A stretch of DNA of 64,000 bases from JASHUC01 sp035606175. GTDB lineage: Bacteria > Pseudomonadota > Gammaproteobacteria > Steroidobacterales > Steroidobacteraceae. The stretch's first letter is position 1. Each line of letters opens with the position of its first letter. Where the stretch lies: positions 1 to 64,000 of the forward strand of contig DATNFW010000104.1 in the NCBI GenBank assembly GCA_035606175.1, in the 5' to 3' direction. The notes under the pieces were generated by a model. The model had not been told where the DNA came from, searched no databases, and saw nothing but the letters and a program-made list of their open reading frames with translations. Below are positions 17,423 to 26,495 of this stretch, in pieces. The position numbers and the translations under genes are program-made.

Positions 17423-18172
17423 ATGAGCAACGAGCCGCTCGCCGATTTCGGTTTCGAGCGCGTGCCGCGCGAGGAGAAAGCGCGGCGCGTGCGCGGCGTC
17501 TTCGACTCGGTCGCTGAGCGCTACGATCTCATGAACGATCTGATGTCGGGCGGGCTGCACCGGCTCTGGAAGCGCTTCACGCTCGGGCTCACCGGGCTGA
17601 GGCCAGGCCAGCTTGCGCTCGATGTGGCGGGCGGAACGGGCGATCTGGCTGCCGGACTCGCGCGCCAAGTGGGCGATGCCGGGCTCGTCGCCCTGACGGA
17701 CATCAACAACTCGATGCTCGCGCAGGGCCGCGATCGCCTCATCGACGAAGGACTCGTCGCGAACATCCGCTGCGTGCAGGCGAACGCCGAGCGCCTGCCC
17801 TTCGCGGACAACACGTTTCATTGCATCACGATCGGATTCGGGTTGCGCAACGTCACCGACAAACCGGCTGCGCTCGCCTCGATGCGCCGCGTGCTCAAAC
17901 CCGGTGGGCGGCTGCTTATCCTCGAGTTCTCCCATCCCGTCGTGCCCGGGCTCAATCCGCTCTACGACGCCTACTCGTTCCGCGTGCTGCCGCTTCTCGG
18001 CAAACTCGTCGCCGGAGACGAGGCGAGCTACCGCTATCTCGCCGAGTCGATCCGCATGCACCCGGATCAGGAAGCGCTGCTCGCCACGATGCGCGAGGCG
18101 GGCTTAGAGGACTGCTCCTACCACAATCTGAGCGGCGGCATCGTCGCCCTGCACCGCGGCTTCAAGTATTGA
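17423..18172 (+). CDS. ubiE: Ubiquinone/menaquinone C-methyltransferase
   Basis: 249 residues; SAM-dependent C-methylation of demethoxy-ubiquinol (and demethylmenaquinol if present). Start: the ATG at 17423 with AGAG just upstream gives the family length; a longer frame opens upstream without homology. Motifs: VFDSVAERYDLMNDLMS near the N-terminus, the SAM loop DVAGGTGDLA, the second motif LPFADNTFHCITIGFGLRNV and the C-terminal NLSGGIVALHRGFKY. All are canonical. ubiJ and ubiB follow about 2.7 kb downstream after DUF1345 and two minus-strand genes, so the usual ubiE-ubiJ-ubiB run is interrupted here. A PsrA-like palindrome lies in its upstream region. Confidence 0.97.
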   Translation: MSNEPLADFGFERVPREEKARRVRGVFDSVAERYDLMNDLMSGGLHRLWKRFTLGLTGLRPGQLALDVAGGTGDLAAGLARQVGDAGLVALTDINNSMLAQGRDRLIDEGLVANIRCVQANAERLPFADNTFHCITIGFGLRNVTDKPAALASMRRVLKPGGRLLILEFSHPVVPGLNPLYDAYSFRVLPLLGKLVAGDEASYRYLAESIRMHPDQEALLATMREAGLEDCSYHNLSGGIVALHRGFKY

Positions 18173-18216
18173 ATGTCGGGCGAGGGGGCGGGGCGCTAGC
18201 CGGCTGAGCAGAATTC

Positions 18217-18882
18217 ATGAACTGGGCTGTCCGCGCATCGAGCAACATCTTCAGGAATCATCGAAGGACCTGGATCGCGCTGATCTTCGGCATCGCGATC
18301 GGGCTCGTGCTGCCGTCGAGCTGGTCGACGATCGCTCGCGTGCTCGTAGGCTGGAACTCCGGCGTCATTGTGTTCCTCGCCTCGATCTTTCTGTGGATGC
18401 GCGTCCTCTCCGCCGAGCAACTACTCTCCCGATACATGGAAGAGGACCCATCGGGACCCATCATTCTGATCATCGTGACGGCGGCCGCCCTTGCGAGCAT
18501 CGTCGCAAACGTCGAGCTCCTCGCGACCGTGAGGCACGTGGCGCATCAGGAGCGCGTGTGGCATTCGGTGCTGGCGATAGCGACACTCGTCTTGTCGTGG
18601 CTGCTGGTGCCGACCATGTTCACGATGCACTACGCGGATATGTTCTACAGCGCGCGAGCGGAAGATCAGCCCCTGTCCTTTCCGCAGACCAGGATGCCGG
18701 TCTTCTGGGACTTCGCCTATTTCTCCTTCACGATCGCCGCCGCCAATCAAACGGCCGACGTGATCACCACCAGCACGGTCATGCGCAAGGTCGTGATCGC
18801 CCAGGAGGTCATCTCCTTCATCTTCAACGCCTCCATCATCGGGTTCGCCATCAACATCACGGCGGGGCTGATCGGCGGATGA
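18217..18882 (+). CDS. DUF1345 integral membrane protein
   Basis: 221 residues with about five hydrophobic segments, at roughly 18-37, 43-62, 80-100, 118-138 and 195-217. The segment MPVFWDFAYFSFTIAAANQTADV is characteristic of the DUF1345 family of inner-membrane proteins; the pattern is a Phe/Tyr-rich helix with polar residues reminiscent of a channel filter, but no function is established. It starts 44 bases after ubiE and could be co-transcribed with it. It converges on the NamZ-type gene with 18 bases between stops. Confidence 0.85.
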   Translation: MNWAVRASSNIFRNHRRTWIALIFGIAIGLVLPSSWSTIARVLVGWNSGVIVFLASIFLWMRVLSAEQLLSRYMEEDPSGPIILIIVTAAALASIVANVELLATVRHVAHQERVWHSVLAIATLVLSWLLVPTMFTMHYADMFYSARAEDQPLSFPQTRMPVFWDFAYFSFTIAAANQTADVITTSTVMRKVVIAQEVISFIFNASIIGFAINITAGLIGG

Positions 18883-18900
18883 GGTGAGCTGGCAGGGCCC

Positions 18901-20112
18901 TCATTGCGGGTAGACCATCACCGCGCGCCGCTCTTCGCGCCAAGCCGCCTCGTCGGGTGCGGCGAGCGCATCGAGGTCGGTGGGAGTCGCGGCTCGATCA
19001 TCGATCCAGCGTCGCAGCAGCTCGCTGCCGTTGATCACGTCGAAGGCGAGGCGCCCCGTCTCGTACTCGTACGGGAAGTCGCGCCAGAGGTCGTATTGCG
19101 GGGCGAGTGCGCGCAGCGCCTTGAGCGCGAGCGCCACGAGCCGCCACGGCCGAAACGCGTGCGGATCGTACGCGGGGTCGTCCACGTGCAGCTGCAGGCC
19201 GGCGCAGAGCTTACCGGCGTGTTTGTGAAAGGTGGGCTCGAACCAGCAGCTGCGCAGGCGGCAGCCTGCGAGCCAGTGCGGGGCAAGCATCTGCATCCGG
19301 GCGAGCAGCGCGCCCGCATCGATATCGGGCGCTCCGAGGAGCTCGAGCGGCCGCGTCGTTCCACGGCCCTCGGAGAGTGTCGTCCCCTCGATCATCACCG
19401 TGCCTGCATAGCAGCGCGCCATCCAGAGATTCGAGGCATTCGGGCTCGGGTTCACCCAGCTGCGCTCACCGAGCGGCCAGCCGTGGCCGGGTGCGGCATC
19501 GGGCTGCCAGCCTTCCATCTCGACGATCCGACACTCGACATCGAGCCGCAGCGTGCGGATGAACCAGCGCGCGAGCTCGCCCAATGTGAGGCCGTGCCGC
19601 ATCGGGAGCGGTCCCGCGCCGACGAAGCTTTCCCAGCCCGGACGCAATGTGAGCCCCTCGACGGATCGACCTGCGGGATTGGGACGGTCGAGCACCCACA
19701 CCGACTTGCCGTGGCGCGCGGCTTCCTCGAGCACGTACCTGAGCGTCGTGACGAACGTGTAGATGCGGCATCCCACGTCTTGCAGATCGATCAGAATGTC
19801 ATCGAAGCTGTCCATCATCTGCGCGGTGGGGCGGCGCACCTGCCCATACAGGCTGAAGATCGGGATCCCATATACGGGATCGGTGAAGTCGGCCGATTCG
19901 ACCATGTTGTCTTGCTTGTCACCGCGCAAGCCGTGCTGCGGTCCGAAAGCGGCGGTGAGCCGGATGTCGCCGCACGCGGCGAGCGCATCGAGAGAATGCG
20001 TGAGATCCCTCGTGACCGATGCCGGATGAGCGAGCAGCGCCACCCGGCGGCCCGCGAGCGCACCGCGCAGCCGTTTGTCCGAGAGCAGACGGTCGATGCC
20101 AAACTTCGTCAT
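18901..20112 (-). CDS. DUF1343 protein, NamZ-type exo-N-acetylmuramidase family
   Basis: 403 residues. Family marks are VALLAHPASVTRDLTHSLDAL, AAFGPQHGLRG, YGIPIFSLYG, the acidic DILIDLQDVGCRIYTF, and NPSPNASNLWMARCYAGT. Characterised NamZ of Bacillus removes terminal N-acetylmuramic acid from peptidoglycan fragments. Here no signal peptide is visible: the protein begins MTKFGIDRLLSDKRLRGALAG, so a cytoplasmic recycling role is possible. It lies 42 bases downstream of the DOMON-like gene on the same strand. The family is clear; the reaction in this organism is inferred. Confidence 0.85.
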   Translation of the reverse strand: MTKFGIDRLLSDKRLRGALAGRRVALLAHPASVTRDLTHSLDALAACGDIRLTAAFGPQHGLRGDKQDNMVESADFTDPVYGIPIFSLYGQVRRPTAQMMDSFDDILIDLQDVGCRIYTFVTTLRYVLEEAARHGKSVWVLDRPNPAGRSVEGLTLRPGWESFVGAGPLPMRHGLTLGELARWFIRTLRLDVECRIVEMEGWQPDAAPGHGWPLGERSWVNPSPNASNLWMARCYAGTVMIEGTTLSEGRGTTRPLELLGAPDIDAGALLARMQMLAPHWLAGCRLRSCWFEPTFHKHAGKLCAGLQLHVDDPAYDPHAFRPWRLVALALKALRALAPQYDLWRDFPYEYETGRLAFDVINGSELLRRWIDDRAATPTDLDALAAPDEAAWREERRAVMVYPQ

Positions 20113-20154
20113 GGGATCTCGATGTTTGAATGATGCCGGTTGGATTGCACCGGC

Positions 20155-20787
20155 TCAGAGAGTCGCGGCGAATCCGCCGGGGTGATGGAAATCGGGCCTG
20201 CCCGGGGGATGTCTCAGCGCCCAGTAGCCGAGCTCCCCCTCGCTATCCTCGATGACCGCGGCGAGAGCGAGGCGCGCTCGCGTGCTGGCGAGCGATCCGG
20301 CAGGCACCGTGGCGCGCAGGCTCCAGCGGCCGCCGCTCACATCGCGCTCGACCGTGATCAGCGGCGCTGCCATGGGCTCGAGGGGCCGCATTCCGCTGCG
20401 ATAGCCATCGAACGCGTACGCGGCCCACTCGCCCGAAGGCGAGAAATTGAGCTCGAGGTAATGGCCGGCGAGTGGGCCCTGCGGCCGTGAGCCCTCGGCC
20501 CGAGCGAGCGTCGACGCCCCGTTTTCCATGGCGATGAATGCCTCGCAGCAGGTGTGGCGCCACAGTCCATCTGTCCGGCGCGGTGCGGCAGGCTCCGGGA
20601 GTCGGATGCGATCGGGATCGGCCTCGATCGTATAAATGAGCTCGAGCGCGCCGTCGGCGCGCCTCTCCACCTGGACGGCAATGGACCGCACCGCCTCGCA
20701 TGGCGTTGCGGGATGCGGCGCGAGGTAGAATGCAGGGCGCGCGGCGGCACGAGGCGGCGCGGCTCGGGACCCGGAAGTTTCGGTCAT
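20155..20787 (-). CDS. DOMON-like domain protein
   Basis: 210 residues, no signal peptide. The sequence matches the DOMON-like family of proteobacterial proteins: GLWRHTCCEAFI, YLELNFSPSGEWAAYAFDGYR and the C-terminal GYWALRHPPGRPDFHHPGGF. The domain is a beta-sandwich related to carbohydrate- or heme-binding folds. The histidine-rich end is conserved in the family as I recall it, but the ligand is unknown. It is likely co-transcribed with the NamZ-type gene downstream and is divergent from ubiJ with 75 bases between starts. Confidence 0.72.
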   Translation of the reverse strand: MTETSGSRAAPPRAAARPAFYLAPHPATPCEAVRSIAVQVERRADGALELIYTIEADPDRIRLPEPAAPRRTDGLWRHTCCEAFIAMENGASTLARAEGSRPQGPLAGHYLELNFSPSGEWAAYAFDGYRSGMRPLEPMAAPLITVERDVSGGRWSLRATVPAGSLASTRARLALAAVIEDSEGELGYWALRHPPGRPDFHHPGGFAATL

Positions 20788-20862
20788 GCGACGCTACTCT
20801 ACATCCCGGCCCCACCGCTCAATCGGCATGCTCGTCACAACCAGAACGGGTCCGCTCGATTC

Positions 20863-21480
20863 ATGCTCACTTCGACCCTAGAGAACATCCTGAACCGCGG
20901 CTTGCCGCGCTCGCCTCGCGCGCGCGAGCTCTGCGCCGAGCTCGCGGGCCGGCAGATCGCGGTCGAGGTGCGCGGCATCGCAGAATGCACGGTGACCTCC
21001 GACGGCAACTGTCTGCAGATCTCTGCGGGCGTGTCCGAGGCTGCCGAGGCGCGCGTGCGGGCCGGACCTACGACGCTTCTCAAGTTCTCGGTCCGAGAGC
21101 CACCGTCGAGCTTGCGAGCCGCGGGTGCCGGGGTGGAGGGCGACGAGGCGCTCGCGGAGCGCTATCGAGAGCTCGCGATGCTTCTGCGGCCGGACCTCGA
21201 GGAAGAGCTCGCCCTCGCGATCGGCGATGTCCCCGCGCACCAGATCGCGCGCTTCGCGACGGCAGCGTTCGGCTGGTGCCGCAGCGCGGCGGAGACGACG
21301 GTGCGCAACTTCGCGGAATACTTCGCCCACGAACGCGGTGATCTCGTCTCGCGCGCCGAAGGGCGGCAGCTGCTCGAGGGAGTCGACGAGGCCCGCGCTC
21401 GCGTCGAGCGGATCGAGGAGCGGATCGCGCTGCTCGAGAAGCAGCTCGCGCCCGCTCGCCGGGAGAATCGCGCGCCGTGA
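20863..21480 (+). CDS. ubiJ: Ubiquinone biosynthesis accessory factor UbiJ
   Basis: 205 residues. An SCP2-like lipid-binding domain occupies about 1-110 (MLTSTLENILNRGLP, then VRGIAECTVTSDGNCLQIS), and the C-terminal half is helical, ending in a coiled coil (VDEARARVERIEERIALLEKQL), as in UbiJ. UbiJ binds ubiquinone intermediates and scaffolds the soluble Ubi complex together with UbiK. The start at 20863 was chosen by the MLTSTLEN opening; the open frame extends upstream without homology. Its GTGA end overlaps the ubiB start by four bases. Confidence 0.88.
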   Translation: MLTSTLENILNRGLPRSPRARELCAELAGRQIAVEVRGIAECTVTSDGNCLQISAGVSEAAEARVRAGPTTLLKFSVREPPSSLRAAGAGVEGDEALAERYRELAMLLRPDLEEELALAIGDVPAHQIARFATAAFGWCRSAAETTVRNFAEYFAHERGDLVSRAEGRQLLEGVDEARARVERIEERIALLEKQLAPARRENRAP

Positions 21481-23117
21481 GAGTCCGCGTCCTCGCGCGG
21501 CTCTTTCAGATCCAGCGCCTGCTCCTCAAATACGGTCTCGACGATTTCGTCCACGCCACGCACCTGTATCGCCCGCTGCGATTGCTCGTGCTGCTCTCGC
21601 CCGGTATCTGGCGCGTACGCCGCACTCGGGCGAGCCGGGCCGCGCGCCTGCGGCTCGCGTTGACGGAGCTCGGCCCGATTTTCGTGAAGTTCGGCCAGGC
21701 GGTCTCCACGCGGCGCGACCTGCTGCCCTCCGATATCGCCGATGAGCTCGCAAAGCTCCAGGATCAGGTCCCACCCTTTCCGGGGAACGTGGCTCGTGCG
21801 ATTGTCGAGGACGCTTACGGACGCCCGCTCAGCGAGGTATTCGAGCGATTCGATGAGATTCCGCTCGCGGCGGCCTCCATCGCGCAGGTGCATACGGCCC
21901 GCCTGCCGAGCGGCAAGGAAGTGGTCGTCAAGGTGCTGCGCCCGGGCATGCGCGAGATCATCGAGCGCGATCTCGAGGTGCTCTACGCGCTGGCCGGGCT
22001 CGCGCAGAAGTACTGGCCGGAGGGCCGGCGGCTGCGTCCCGTCGAAGTCGTCGCCGAATACGAGAAGACCATCCTCGATGAGCTCGATCTGCTGCGCGAG
22101 GCGGCGAATGCCGCGCAGCTGCGGCGCAACTTCGCAGGCTCGGACCTGCTTTATGTGCCGGAGGTGTATTGGGACTACTGTCGCGAAGGCGCCATGGTGA
22201 TGGAGCGCATTCACGGCATTCCCATCAGCGACATGGCCCGGCTGCGGGAGGCCGGCACGGATATCCCCAAGCTCGCGCAGAACGGGGTGCGGATCTTCTT
22301 CACGCAGGTGTTCCGGCACAATTTCTTTCATGCCGACATGCATCCCGGCAACATCTTCGTGCTCGCGAACGATCCGCGGAATCCGCGCTATGCCGCCGTC
22401 GACTTCGGTATCGTCGGCACGCTCGACCCGCGCGACCAGCGCTACCTCGCGGACAACTTCCTCGCCGTCTTCGACCGCGATTATCGGCGCGTCGCAACGC
22501 TGCACGTGGAGTCCGGCTGGGTGCCGGCCGAGACGCGCATCGACGAGATGGAGTCGGCGGTCCGTACCGTCTGCGAGCCGATCTTCGATCGGCCGCTGAA
22601 GGACATCTCCTTCGGACACATCCTGGTGCGCCTGTTCGAGATCTCGCGCCGTTTCAACATGGTCATCCAGCCCCAGCTCGTACTGCTGCAGAAAACGCTG
22701 CTCAACGTCGAGGGGCTCGGTCGGCAACTGTACCCGGAGCTCGACATCTGGCACACGGCGAGCCCGATTCTGCGCGAGTGGATGCGGGAGAGAACGAGCG
22801 GCCGTGCGCTCCTGCAGGGCCTGCGGCTGCAGGTGCCCGAGCTCATCGAGACGGCCAAGTCCGTGATCCCCCTGCTCAAGGCGGCGGCTTACCGCGCCCA
22901 GGACGGGAAACTGCGGCTACCCCTCGAGATGCCTCAGGTGGAGAACCTCGAAGAATCGCTTCTCCGGCACGGACGACGCTGGGAGGCTGCCATCATCGGC
23001 TCCGCCATTCTCCTCGGCGGGCTGATTTGGCTGGCCATCGGGCGCAATCCCGAATGGCCGGGCTGGGCCATGCTGGTCGCAGGCGGGGCCTGGATTTTCG
23101 CCGCGCGGGTCAGCTGA
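21477..23117 (+). CDS. ubiB: UbiB, ABC1/ADCK-family atypical kinase for ubiquinone synthesis
   Basis: 546 residues from a GTG overlapping the ubiJ stop. Motifs of the UbiB family are all present: KFGQAVSTRRDLLP (KxGQ), the Ala-rich loop AAASIAQVH, VVKVLRPG with the catalytic Lys, HADMHPGN and DFGIVG. Two hydrophobic helices at about 500-520 and 525-545 anchor it to the inner membrane. UbiB supports ubiquinone synthesis, probably by ATP-driven extraction of lipid intermediates. Length and order are as in Escherichia coli. No odd features. Confidence 0.97.
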   Translation: MRVRVLARLFQIQRLLLKYGLDDFVHATHLYRPLRLLVLLSPGIWRVRRTRASRAARLRLALTELGPIFVKFGQAVSTRRDLLPSDIADELAKLQDQVPPFPGNVARAIVEDAYGRPLSEVFERFDEIPLAAASIAQVHTARLPSGKEVVVKVLRPGMREIIERDLEVLYALAGLAQKYWPEGRRLRPVEVVAEYEKTILDELDLLREAANAAQLRRNFAGSDLLYVPEVYWDYCREGAMVMERIHGIPISDMARLREAGTDIPKLAQNGVRIFFTQVFRHNFFHADMHPGNIFVLANDPRNPRYAAVDFGIVGTLDPRDQRYLADNFLAVFDRDYRRVATLHVESGWVPAETRIDEMESAVRTVCEPIFDRPLKDISFGHILVRLFEISRRFNMVIQPQLVLLQKTLLNVEGLGRQLYPELDIWHTASPILREWMRERTSGRALLQGLRLQVPELIETAKSVIPLLKAAAYRAQDGKLRLPLEMPQVENLEESLLRHGRRWEAAIIGSAILLGGLIWLAIGRNPEWPGWAMLVAGGAWIFAARVS

Positions 23118-23226
23118 TGCACTGACCCGGTGCAGCAGCCTGCCGCCAGTGCGGACAGGCCTCGATCAGCCGGTGGACGCCATCCCGGCCGTGGGTTAGC
23201 CTCGCGCGTCCCCTCTCCAGCCCCCT

Positions 23227-24657
23227 ATGCAAGTTTCCCGCTCGCTCACCGAAGGATCGATCAGCCGCCGTCTTCTTGCGTTCGCCTTTCCGATCCTCGT
23301 CGGCAACGTCCTGCAATCGCTCGACGTGACCGTCAATTCGATCTGGATCGGACGCTACCTCGGCGAGGCGGCGCTCACCGCGAGCTCGAACTCGAACACG
23401 GTGCTGTTCCTGCTGCTCGCCGCGATGTTCGGCGCCTCCATGGCAGCGACGATCCTCATCGGGCAGTACCTCGGCGCGCGACGGCTCACCGATGCGAAGC
23501 GCGTCGTCGGCACGAGCACGAGCTTCTCCATTGCGATCTCGGCAATCATGGCGGCGGTCGGATGGTTCGTCTGCGAGCCCCTGCTGCGCGCGATGCAGAC
23601 GCCCGCCGAGGCTTTGCCGCTCGCGGTCGCGTACATGCGAGTGATCTTCCTTTACCTGCCCTCGCTCGTACTCTACATCTTCGCCACGTCGGTGCTGCGC
23701 GGCGCGGGCGATTCGAAAACGCCGCTCTACTTCCTGATGCTGAACGTCGCGCTCGACGTTGCACTCAATCCGCTCCTCATATTCGGGCTCGGTCCGGTGC
23801 CGCGGCTCGGCATCGCGGGCTCGGCCCTCGCAACGCTCCTCGCCCAGACCTCGAGCCTGATCGCGTTGATCGTCCATCTGTACCGCCGCAAGCACCCCCT
23901 GTGTCTACACGGCGCGGAGCTCAAGTTCCTGCGCATCGACTGGTCGATCGTCGCAATCCTGATCGGCAAGGGCGTGCCGATGGCGCTGCAGATGCTCGTG
24001 TTCTCCTCGAGCATGGTGCTCATGATCGCGCTCGTGAATCGCTTCGGCATCGACACGACTGCCGCTTTCGGCGCCGCGCTGCAGGTGTGGAATTACGTGC
24101 AGATGCCGTCGTTCGCGATCGGCATGGCGGTCTCCTCGATGGTCGCGCAAAACATCGGCGCCCGGAAATGGGACCGTGTGGCGGCGACGGCACGCCTGGG
24201 CGTGCTCTATCAGTTCGCTCTCGCGACCTCACTCGTGTTGCTCATCGTGGCCCTGAGCGCGCAGGCGCTCGGCCTGTTCTTACCCCCCGGATCGGAGGCG
24301 CTGCGCATAGCGGTGCATATGAATCATGTCGCCGCCTGGAGCTATATCTTCTTGGGGATGGCGCTCGTGCTCTTCGGCGTCGTGCGCGCCAACGGGGCTG
24401 TGGTCGTGCCGCTCATCGCCTTGACGTTCTCGCTGCTCGGTGTGCGCTTCCCGCTCGCGCTCGCGCTCATGGACCGCTGGCAAGCGGATGCGATCTGGTG
24501 GAGCTTCCCGATCTCATCGTTCATCGCCGTGGTGCTCGCGGCCACGTATTACAAATTCGGCGGCTGGCGTCATGCGCGCATGATGATGCCCGAGGGAGCA
24601 GGCGCGGGGACAGGCGCGGCTCCGAGCGTCGCGCAGGAGCAGATCGAAGCGGGCTGA
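23227..24657 (+). CDS. MATE-family efflux transporter
   Basis: 476 residues with about 12 membrane helices arranged as two homologous six-helix halves. The first half begins GSISRRLLAFAFPILVGNVL and has the family segment TVNSIWIGRYLGEAAL; the second begins with IGKGVPMALQMLVFSSSMV. These proteins export cationic drugs or metabolites using a proton or sodium gradient; the substrate cannot be predicted. An Ala/Gly/Gln-rich tail follows the last helix. It starts 109 bases after ubiB and converges on a thioesterase-like gene with 31 bases between stops. Confidence 0.92.
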   Translation: MQVSRSLTEGSISRRLLAFAFPILVGNVLQSLDVTVNSIWIGRYLGEAALTASSNSNTVLFLLLAAMFGASMAATILIGQYLGARRLTDAKRVVGTSTSFSIAISAIMAAVGWFVCEPLLRAMQTPAEALPLAVAYMRVIFLYLPSLVLYIFATSVLRGAGDSKTPLYFLMLNVALDVALNPLLIFGLGPVPRLGIAGSALATLLAQTSSLIALIVHLYRRKHPLCLHGAELKFLRIDWSIVAILIGKGVPMALQMLVFSSSMVLMIALVNRFGIDTTAAFGAALQVWNYVQMPSFAIGMAVSSMVAQNIGARKWDRVAATARLGVLYQFALATSLVLLIVALSAQALGLFLPPGSEALRIAVHMNHVAAWSYIFLGMALVLFGVVRANGAVVVPLIALTFSLLGVRFPLALALMDRWQADAIWWSFPISSFIAVVLAATYYKFGGWRHARMMMPEGAGAGTGAAPSVAQEQIEAG

Positions 24658-24688
24658 TCGCAGCGAGCCCTGGGCGGGACCGCTCTTT

Positions 24689-25420
24689 CTACCGCGCGTG
24701 GGCTGCGCCCGACTCCGCAGCGGTGCCGCGCGGCTCGATCCAGATGGCGCTCGCGTATGCGCACAGCACGCCGTCCTCGTCGTAGAGTGCCGTACCCGCC
24801 TCGTGTTTGCGGCCGGAGCCGCCGGCGCGCCAGCCCATGACCAGACATCGATCGCCGATGCGCACGCGACGGTCGATATGAGCGGTCAGCTCCCCGAGCA
24901 GTGCAACCCGCGCATCCGTGAGGGTCGCGAGCCATCCCGGACAGTCGAGCGCTGCCCACATGAACTCGGGGCGGACCTTTCCGTCAGCGGCCGCGAGCGA
25001 CTCATCGGCGACCCATGGAGCGGCAACGGCATCTCGCCCCTCGAGCGCGCCGGGGAAGATACGCAATCCGTCGCCGCGCAGTCGGTTGGGGCCGCAGACG
25101 AAACACGTCGGAAACGGGTGATGATTGAAACCGACGTAGTGCTGGGACGCCTGTACCGCTTGGACGTACGTCGGCGACCGCAGCGTCGGAGGCGTAATGT
25201 GGTTCGGCCGCGTCTGGGCAATCAGTTCCTCGCCCAGGCGCAGCTCCACGACACCCTCGCCGCGCTCGAGCACTTCGAGCGGCACATCGAGCGGCGGCGG
25301 TCTGAGAAGCCTCACCGCGACGCTTACGCCGGCTACAGCCGCGGTCACGCCCGAGAAGTAGCCTCCATTCGCGGAGCTCGGCGGGCCGCAAAAGCGGCGC
25401 TCGATGGTGACGGAGGCCAT
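24689..25420 (-). CDS. Hotdog-fold thioesterase-like protein
   Basis: 243 residues. It looks like a double-hotdog acyl-CoA thioesterase-type protein: an N-terminal hotdog with SSANGGYFSGVTAAVAG and a C-terminal one with WAALDCPGWLATL and RVRIGDRCLVMGWR. Between them lies FPTCFVCGPNRLRGDGLRIFPG, a CxxC-containing segment common in this subgroup. The active residue and substrate are not evident. It is preceded on the same strand by a secreted unknown (42 bases), possibly in one operon. The family call rests on pattern recognition only. Confidence 0.65.
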   Translation of the reverse strand: MASVTIERRFCGPPSSANGGYFSGVTAAVAGVSVAVRLLRPPPLDVPLEVLERGEGVVELRLGEELIAQTRPNHITPPTLRSPTYVQAVQASQHYVGFNHHPFPTCFVCGPNRLRGDGLRIFPGALEGRDAVAAPWVADESLAAADGKVRPEFMWAALDCPGWLATLTDARVALLGELTAHIDRRVRIGDRCLVMGWRAGGSGRKHEAGTALYDEDGVLCAYASAIWIEPRGTAAESGAAHAR

Positions 25421-25461
25421 CGGCCAATCATACGAGCGCGCATTCGGCGGTGGCCAGCGCG

Positions 25462-26250
25462 TTAGTTGAGCCGATGGCCGGTCTGCTCCTGAAGTCCGCC
25501 GTGGGTGTCGTCGAAACGCGCGTGGATCGTCCTTCCGTCCGGATCGACCTTCCAGCGAATGATTCCGACCACCTTGCCGTGGCTCTTGTCTTTCTCCTCC
25601 AGGGTCGAGCTATCGAGCATCCGCACCGATACGCTCGTAATGGCCGGGCTGCCGTGATAGGCGGCATCGGTGCCATCCAGTTTCGCCGTGAACGAGCGCC
25701 CGAGCTTGTCGGACATCGACAGCGTGTTGCCTTTGATTCGGTAGGTCGTGTCCTCGTCGTTGTTCGGAAGGTCGTAATCGACCCGCTGCCACTCGCCGGA
25801 CACTGCGTGTGAACCGGGCTTGCCGGAAGCGATGCGCCGACAATGTATTCGCACGACGTATGGATGCGCAGTCTCGCCGATGATCGTTTGCAGCTCCGTG
25901 AGTGTCGTTCCGTCCTCGCCCGCGATGAGTCGCGCCTCGAGGAGGGTCGCGCCGCTTTTCTTGGCGACTTCCTTCACCGTTCGGGCATCGAGGACGGTGA
26001 TGCTGCGCGTGTCGTAGTTCGGGTCGTTGCCGACGGCGTGATCCGCGCCGTCCGCCGCGAGCGCGTACGCCGGCGTGCACGAGTGGCACTCGAATACGCC
26101 GTTGGTGAGATCGAAAAGGTCGTGCTTGCGTGCCGCACTCACCTTCTGGGGGTACTCGGGCCGCCAGGTTCCTTCGAAGGCGCTGCGCGGCCATGCGCTC
26201 GGACAGCACGCGACGAAGGCAATGCATGCCACGAGGAATTCGCGTTTCAT
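25462..26250 (-). CDS. Secreted protein of unknown function with a CxxC motif
   Basis: 262 residues from the ATG at 26250 (MKREFLVACIAFVACCPSAW), a clear signal peptide with GGGGAG-like ribosome-binding bases upstream. The mature protein opens FEGTWRPEYP, a lipocalin-like GTW turn, has ECHSC at about residue 53 and a C-terminal RFDDTHGGLQEQTGHRLN. It is probably a periplasmic beta-sandwich or beta-barrel. I do not recognise a named family. It is followed by the thioesterase-like gene on the same strand. Confidence 0.6.
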   Translation of the reverse strand: MKREFLVACIAFVACCPSAWPRSAFEGTWRPEYPQKVSAARKHDLFDLTNGVFECHSCTPAYALAADGADHAVGNDPNYDTRSITVLDARTVKEVAKKSGATLLEARLIAGEDGTTLTELQTIIGETAHPYVVRIHCRRIASGKPGSHAVSGEWQRVDYDLPNNDEDTTYRIKGNTLSMSDKLGRSFTAKLDGTDAAYHGSPAITSVSVRMLDSSTLEEKDKSHGKVVGIIRWKVDPDGRTIHARFDDTHGGLQEQTGHRLN

Positions 26251-26495
26251 TGGATTGCTCCCCAAGTTTCCGGAAGCTGCGTTCCGGCCCGCGCCAGATC
26301 GCCCGAGCTGCCCATGCTACGCTGAAGTACCCCGACCGGTGAGAACCGCTTCGGCTCGTCGCTCGTTGACCGGCTCCGATTTTGTGCACCGCAGTGCTTC
26401 TCCAATGACGACGCGGGCGCGCGAGCGTATAGTGCTGCGCCTCGCGTGCTCCTGGCGTGAGAAGCAATCAAACAATCAATTCTCGGGAGAATCAC

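Noticed and set aside
23130..24785. Plus-strand open frame of 551 codons overlapping the MATE gene
   Set aside because: The MATE frame has 12 membrane helices and family motifs; the alternative frame is Arg/His-rich and featureless.
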